Origin: an uncultured Opitutia bacterium
GTDB taxonomy: Bacteria; Verrucomicrobiota; Verrucomicrobiia; Opitutales; UBA953
NCBI GenBank assembly: GCA_903868455.1
Contig: CAIPVK010000186.1
Coordinates: 1-5,158 of the forward strand
DNA: 5,158 nt
Direction of reading: 5' to 3'
The position numbers were made by a program, and so were the translations under genes. Every line of letters starts with the position of its first letter. Positions within the stretch are counted from its first letter, which is position 1. Below are positions 1 through 5,158 of the stretch, piece by piece. The notes under the pieces are model-generated. The model saw only the letters and a list, made by a program, of their open reading frames with translations. It did no database searches and was not told where the DNA came from.

Positions 1-396
1 CGCCTCGGCGAAGCCGACGCCGTCGGTGTTGAGCGCGCGCCAGCCGCGGGGCACCGCGACCAGCGTGTTGGCGGCGCCGCAGTCGAGCGCCGTGGGGTCC
101 TTCTCCTGCGCGAGCCGCAGGCCCTCGAGCTTGTGGGGGACGGTGAGGTTGAGCCCGCCCGCGCCGATCAGGCGGAGCTGGGCGAGCGCGTCGGGGAGCT
201 CCTCCGGGCGCACGTGGATGCGGTGGTAGCGCCTTCCGCGGAGGCTCGCGTGGTGCGGCGCGAGCAGCGAGAGCGCCGCCTGGTGCATGACCGGGCTCAG
301 GGAGTGCGCGACGGGGTCGCCGAGCACCGCGAAGTCGCCCGCCAGGAACCTGCCCTTGGCGAGGTCGGCGAGGACGAGCGTGTCAGGCGGGGCCAT
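1..396 (-). CDS. aroE: Shikimate dehydrogenase, N-terminal 132 residues (cut by window edge)
   Basis: AroE reduces 3-dehydroshikimate to shikimate with NADPH in the cytoplasm, a step of the chorismate and aromatic amino acid pathway. The visible part is the substrate-binding domain. It shows VLGDPVAHSLSPVMHQAAL (residues 24-42, with the shikimate-binding serines S32 and S34), GLNLTVPHK (81-89, catalytic Lys K89), CGAANTLV (106-113) and NTDGVGF (123-129, catalytic Asp D125). The NADP-binding Rossmann domain lies beyond the left edge, so I cannot tell whether the gene is intact. The ATG at 396-394 leaves about 22 residues before the first strand, longer than in E. coli AroE, and has no Shine-Dalgarno sequence. 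A GTG at codon 24 would be too short. The start overlaps the end of the upstream sirB1-like gene by 14 bases, which suggests translational coupling. The motif set is specific to AroE, and the quinate/shikimate YdiB type is the only near alternative. Confidence 0.93.
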   Translation of the reverse strand, partial: MAPPDTLVLADLAKGRFLAGDFAVLGDPVAHSLSPVMHQAALSLLAPHHASLRGRRYHRIHVRPEELPDALAQLRLIGAGGLNLTVPHKLEGLRLAQEKDPTALDCGAANTLVAVPRGWRALNTDGVGFAEA

Positions 397-1234
397 GGGG
401 GTCGGGGGCCGAGAGGGCGCGGGCGAGGCCGGCGAAGAGGTTGGCCCGCGGCGCGTCGCCGCGCTCGCCGTACTGGGCCGTCAGGTTGCGGCAGGCCCGC
501 GCGAGCGTCTCGCGGCGGTCGGCGGGCGCGAGCGCGCTCCCGGAGTCGGGCAGGTCGTTCTCGCGCAACGCGAGGGCGATCTCGTCGCGCGTGCGGAACT
601 CCCCGCCGGCGAAGACGTCGACGTAGATCGGTCCCCCTTGGCCGAACCAGCCGACCATGAAGCGGCCGGGCACGCTCACGGGGTCGAGGTCGAGGCCCGC
701 GCGGCGGGCCACCATGAGGTAGAGGGCGCAGAGCGAGAGCGGGTTGCCGCGCCGCCGCTCGATGACCTTGGAGAGCAGGGAGGCGTCGGGCTGGTCGGAG
801 GTGTCCTCCTCGCCGCGGTAGCCGCCCTCGCCGATGAACACGCGCGACAGGGTCTTCAGGCGCTCGCGGATGCCGGCCGGGCCCGCCCCCAGCTCGCGCA
901 CGCGCGCGGCCAGCCGCGCGAGCTCGGGCTCGTAGGCGTCGTCGGGCAGTTCCGGGCGGACGATCCGCTCGAGCGCGAGGAAGCCTTCCTCGAGGGGGGC
1001 GGACGCGTCGCGGACGGCCGCGAGGAAGCCCAGGGCCGCGGCCTCCGGCGTGCCCAGCCGGCGCAGGAGGTCGCGCGCCGGGGCGCCCAGCTCGGGGTGG
1101 GAGGCCAGGCCGCGCAGCCAGCGCATCCCCGCCGAGCCCGAGCTCCGGACGCGCCCGAGCACGGCGCCCCTCACGACGGGCGAGGGGTCGTCGAGCAGGC
1201 GCTCGAGCGCCTGGAGGTCGCGGGTGACCGTCAT
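383..1234 (-). CDS. SirB1 family (transglutaminase-like core) protein with HEAT-like N-terminus
   Basis: A 283-residue soluble protein with no signal peptide or membrane segment visible. Residues 5-75 are helical and Leu/Arg-rich, with HEAT-like pairs (LLDDPSPVVRGAVLGRV, then LRGLASHPELGAPARDLL). The SirB1 core follows: RVFIGEGGYRG (131-141), DASLLSKVIERRRGNPLSL (150-168), LYLMVARRAGL (171-181), VPGRFMV (188-194) and YVDVFAGGEF (204-213). The tail NLTAQYGERGDAPRA (250-264) matches the short post-core helix of the family, and there is no long TPR region. In most relatives I recall, PGRF is PGHF, so the presumed transglutaminase-type His is Arg (R191) and enzymatic activity is doubtful. No reaction is established for this family as far as I know. 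The start is ATG 1234-1232 with only a weak AAGGG three bases upstream. An open extension to 1300 is Pro/Arg-rich, crosses the GGGGC repeats and is rejected. The gene overlaps aroE by 14 bases. Confidence 0.8.
   Translation of the reverse strand: MTVTRDLQALERLLDDPSPVVRGAVLGRVRSSGSAGMRWLRGLASHPELGAPARDLLRRLGTPEAAALGFLAAVRDASAPLEEGFLALERIVRPELPDDAYEPELARLAARVRELGAGPAGIRERLKTLSRVFIGEGGYRGEEDTSDQPDASLLSKVIERRRGNPLSLCALYLMVARRAGLDLDPVSVPGRFMVGWFGQGGPIYVDVFAGGEFRTRDEIALALRENDLPDSGSALAPADRRETLARACRNLTAQYGERGDAPRANLFAGLARALSAPDPHGPA
397..423 (+). other. G-quadruplex-type motif at the sirB1-like/aroE junction
   Basis: Four G-runs of lengths 5, 5, 3 and 3 lie on the plus strand (397-401, 404-408, 415-417, 421-423), separated by spacers of 2, 6 and 3 bases. 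This fits the usual G3+N1-7 pattern. The motif abuts the aroE start codon and is inside the end of the sirB1-like frame. Because both genes read leftward, the G-rich strand is the template and the mRNA is C-rich, ending in CCCCC directly before the ATG. The pattern is seen directly. Folding and function are inference, and such runs arise easily at this GC content. Confidence 0.4.
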
Positions 1235-1398
1235 GCGCCCTTGGTAAGGGGCGGGGCGGGGCGGGGCAACCCTCGGGTGAGGCGCGACAGGACGGCGCAC
1301 CCGGGGCGGAATGGCGCGTCCGCGGCGCGTTTCCCCGGCGGTTCGGCCGTCTTTTCGGTCCGCTCGCCTTGGCAGGGCTGATGCGTAACCTGGGCATC
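1235..1398. promoter_or_regulatory. Divergent spacer between sirB1-like gene and clpB
   Basis: This 164-base spacer separates divergent genes and so should carry promoters for both. It holds the (GGGGC)4 tract and a small inverted repeat ACCC-TC-GGGT at 1269-1278. I found no convincing -35/-10 pair, no CIRCE operator (TTAGCACTC/GAGTGCTAA) and no classical sigma-32 heat-shock promoter, although clpB is often heat-induced. The only less GC-rich patch is around 1349-1358 (GTCTTTTCGG). A poor match to a sigma-54 element (TGGCA, then TGC) lies at 1370-1385. Confidence 0.5.
1248..1267 (+). repeat. Four tandem GGGGC units (G-quadruplex motif)
   Basis: Four exact 5-base GGGGC units give four runs of four G separated by single C bases, among the strongest sequence forms for an intramolecular G-quadruplex. 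The tract lies in the divergent spacer, 14 bases upstream of the sirB1-like start codon and about 130 bases upstream of clpB. The G-rich strand is the template for the leftward gene. As a short tandem repeat it could also change copy number by slippage. The repeat is seen directly; folding or regulation is inference. Confidence 0.75.
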
Positions 1399-3984
<2,586 letters not shown>

Positions 3985-3987
3985 ATC

Positions 3988-4014
3988 GGGTTGCGGGCGC
4001 GGGGGCGGGCGGGG
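3988..4014 (+). other. G-quadruplex-type motif in the clpB-oxidoreductase spacer (sense strand)
   Basis: Five G-runs of lengths 3, 3, 5, 3 and 4 (3988-3990, 3995-3997, 4001-4005, 4007-4009, 4011-4014) have spacers of 4, 3, 1 and 1 bases, so several four-run combinations fit the quadruplex pattern. The motif fills most of the 41-base spacer and ends 11 bases before the oxidoreductase start. Here the G-rich strand is the mRNA strand, so an RNA quadruplex next to the ribosome site is conceivable. The last run also serves as the best Shine-Dalgarno-like stretch. Confidence 0.45.
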
Positions 4015-4023
4015 ATTCTCCCC
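4011..4023 (+). promoter_or_regulatory. Small hairpin over the ribosome-binding region of the oxidoreductase gene
   Basis: GGGGA (4011-4015) can pair with TCCCC (4019-4023) around a TTC loop, ending two bases before the ATG at 4026. The 5' arm is the only G-rich Shine-Dalgarno-like stretch near this start, so the hairpin could hide it. The stem is only five base pairs and is not followed by a T-run, so it does not look like a terminator. Confidence 0.25.
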
Positions 4024-4025
4024 CC

Positions 4026-4970
4026 ATGTCCCCCGCGCCCATCCGCTGCGGCGTGGTCGGCACGGGTTCGCTCGGCCAGCACCACGCGCGCATCTACGCC
4101 TCCCTGCCCGGCGCCACGCTGGCCGGCATCGTCGAGGCCGACGACGCCCGCGCGGCGGAGATCTGCGGCCGCCTCGGCTGCCGCCGCTTCGCCTCGCTCG
4201 ACGAGCTGGCGGAGCACTGCGACGCCGCGAGCATCGTCGTGCCGACCGACCGCCACGCCGAGGTCGCCCTGCCGCTCCTCGCCAAGGGCGTCGACCTCCT
4301 GGTCGAGAAGCCCCTCTGCGCCTCGCTCGACGAGGCCGAGCGGATCGTCTCCGCCGCCGCCAAGGCCGGGCGCATCGTCCAGGTCGGCCACATCGAGCAC
4401 TACAACCCGGTGATGGCCCAGCTCGAGCGCATGGTCACCGACGCGCGCTACCTGACGGCCGAGCGCCTCGCCCCGTTCACGCCCCGCGGCACCGAGGTCG
4501 GCGTCGTCCTCGACCTCATGATCCACGACATCGGGGTCGTGCTCCAGCTCGTGCGCTCGCCGGTCGAGCGCATCGACGCGGTCGGCGTCTCCGTCCTGAC
4601 CCGCACGGAGGACATCGCCAACGCGCGCCTGCGCTTCGCCAACGGCACGGTCGCCAACCTCAGCGCCAGCCGCGTCTCCCTCAAGAAGTCGCGCGAGATC
4701 CGCGTCTTCCAGCCGGGCGGCTACCTTTCCATCGACTTCATGGGCCAGAAGGGCCACCTCGTGCGCGTCGACCCCGCCGCGGAGGGCGGCTTCGCCAAGG
4801 AGGACCTGCCCATCGAGAAGGGCGAGCCCCTCGCCATCGAGCTCGCCTCGTTCGTCGGCTGCGTGCGCGACCGCCGCGACCCCAAGGTGGGCGCCGCCCT
4901 CGGCCGCTCGGCCCTGGAGGTCGCGCTGGCCATCACCGAGCAGATCCGCCCCGGCCTCGGCCGCCGATGA
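4026..4970 (+). CDS. Gfo/Idh/MocA family NAD(P)-dependent oxidoreductase, probably lipid A/envelope sugar related
   Basis: A 314-residue cytoplasmic dehydrogenase. The N-terminal Rossmann fold opens with GVVGTGSLGQHHARIYA (GxGxxG at 12-17) and continues with IVVPTDRHAEVALPLLAKG (70-88). The family EKP motif with catalytic Lys K95 is in LLVEKPLC (91-98). The C-terminal domain shows VGHIEHYNPV (120-129), which lines the active site, and DLMIHDIG (163-170) with the catalytic-type D163 and H167. Family enzymes oxidise or reduce a sugar or cyclitol hydroxyl. GnnA of Acidithiobacillus, which makes the 3-keto form of UDP-GlcNAc for lipid A, belongs to this family and its gene lies in an lpx cluster. 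Overlap with lpxB by ATGA makes a lipid A role attractive here, but no GnnB aminotransferase lies in this window, so the substrate is unproven. The ATG at 4026 directly precedes the Rossmann strand. The frame is open far upstream inside clpB, but only as a shadow. The gene probably depends on the clpB promoter or one within clpB. Confidence 0.93.
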   Translation: MSPAPIRCGVVGTGSLGQHHARIYASLPGATLAGIVEADDARAAEICGRLGCRRFASLDELAEHCDAASIVVPTDRHAEVALPLLAKGVDLLVEKPLCASLDEAERIVSAAAKAGRIVQVGHIEHYNPVMAQLERMVTDARYLTAERLAPFTPRGTEVGVVLDLMIHDIGVVLQLVRSPVERIDAVGVSVLTRTEDIANARLRFANGTVANLSASRVSLKKSREIRVFQPGGYLSIDFMGQKGHLVRVDPAAEGGFAKEDLPIEKGEPLAIELASFVGCVRDRRDPKVGAALGRSALEVALAITEQIRPGLGRR

Positions 4971-5158
4971 GCGAGTTCCCCGCGCTGCCCCGGGAGTTGG
5001 AGCGCCCCCGCGCCGGGGCCGCCGACGTCCTGGTCGTCGCGGGCGAGCACTCGGGCGACCAGCACGCGGCCGAGGTCGTGCGCGACCTCCTCGCGCGCGA
5101 CCCCTCGCTGCGCGTCGCCGCCCTCGGCGGGCCGCGCCTGCGCGCCGCCGGCGCCCAG
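4967..5158 (+). CDS. lpxB: Lipid-A-disaccharide synthase, N-terminal 64 residues (cut by window edge)
   Basis: LpxB joins UDP-2,3-diacylglucosamine to lipid X on the inner face of the cytoplasmic membrane to form the lipid A disaccharide. The visible part has the family hallmark VLVVAGEHSGDQHAAEVVRD (21-40), in which GExSGD follows the first strand, then VAALGGPRLRAAGAQ (50-64), matching the G-x-x-GPRM-x-x-G region of E. coli LpxB. The start is the ATG within the ATGA overlap with the oxidoreductase gene, giving a polar leader of about 20 residues, slightly longer than in E. coli. No Shine-Dalgarno is visible, so translation is probably coupled by termination and reinitiation. Catalytic regions lie past the right edge. 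Confidence is limited by the short length, although the GExSGD context is highly characteristic. Confidence 0.87.
   Translation, partial: MSEFPALPRELERPRAGAADVLVVAGEHSGDQHAAEVVRDLLARDPSLRVAALGGPRLRAAGAQ

Noticed and set aside
1235..1300. Upstream in-frame extension of the sirB1-like gene by 22 residues
   Set aside because: The extra residues are Pro/Arg-rich, come from the GGGGC repeats and spacer, and precede the family-like start at 1234.
1235..1398. CIRCE or sigma-32 heat-shock control element for clpB
   Set aside because: No TTAGCACTC inverted repeat and no CTTGAAA/CCCCAT-type pair is present in the spacer.
3985..4025. Rho-independent terminator between clpB and the oxidoreductase gene
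   Set aside because: The only hairpin is five base pairs long and is followed by the start codon rather than a T-run.

Overview
This is a very GC-rich bacterial window with extreme G/C at third codon positions, which leaves long open shadow frames on both strands. It holds five protein genes in two divergent groups and no RNA genes, insertion sequences, CRISPR arrays or attachment sites that I can see. The lpxB start at the right end implies a Gram-negative, lipid A-making organism with an outer membrane. A Gfo/Idh/MocA gene just ahead of lpxB, together with high GC, would fit GC-rich lineages such as Elusimicrobiota, Acidobacteriota or Myxococcota. The sequence alone does not let me choose between them.

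Left arm, minus strand (1-1234): a SirB1/transglutaminase-like-core gene (383-1234) runs into aroE, shikimate dehydrogenase. The two overlap by 14 bases, and aroE is cut off by the left edge at residue 132. They look like one transcription unit read leftward from the divergent spacer.

Divergent spacer (1235-1398): 164 bases that must hold the start signals for both arms. Its clearest feature is four perfect GGGGC units, a G-quadruplex motif, close to the sirB1-like start.

Right arm, plus strand (1399-5158): clpB, the protein disaggregase, is complete at 861 residues. All its core catalytic residues fall at the E. coli ClpB positions as I remember that numbering. After 41 bases comes a Gfo/Idh/MocA oxidoreductase (4026-4970), whose stop overlaps the start of lpxB (ATGA). 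The oxidoreductase and lpxB are probably co-translated and belong to lipid A or envelope sugar synthesis. clpB may share their transcript, since no terminator is visible between them.

The content is mostly conserved housekeeping. The unusual points are G-quadruplex-type motifs directly upstream of three of the five start codons, the absence of clear Shine-Dalgarno sequences at the starts, His instead of Tyr at position 503 of the ClpB M-domain, a SirB1-like protein whose usual His is Arg, and the possibility that the oxidoreductase is a GnnA-like lipid A sugar dehydrogenase. I do not see convincing evidence of an entirely new system.
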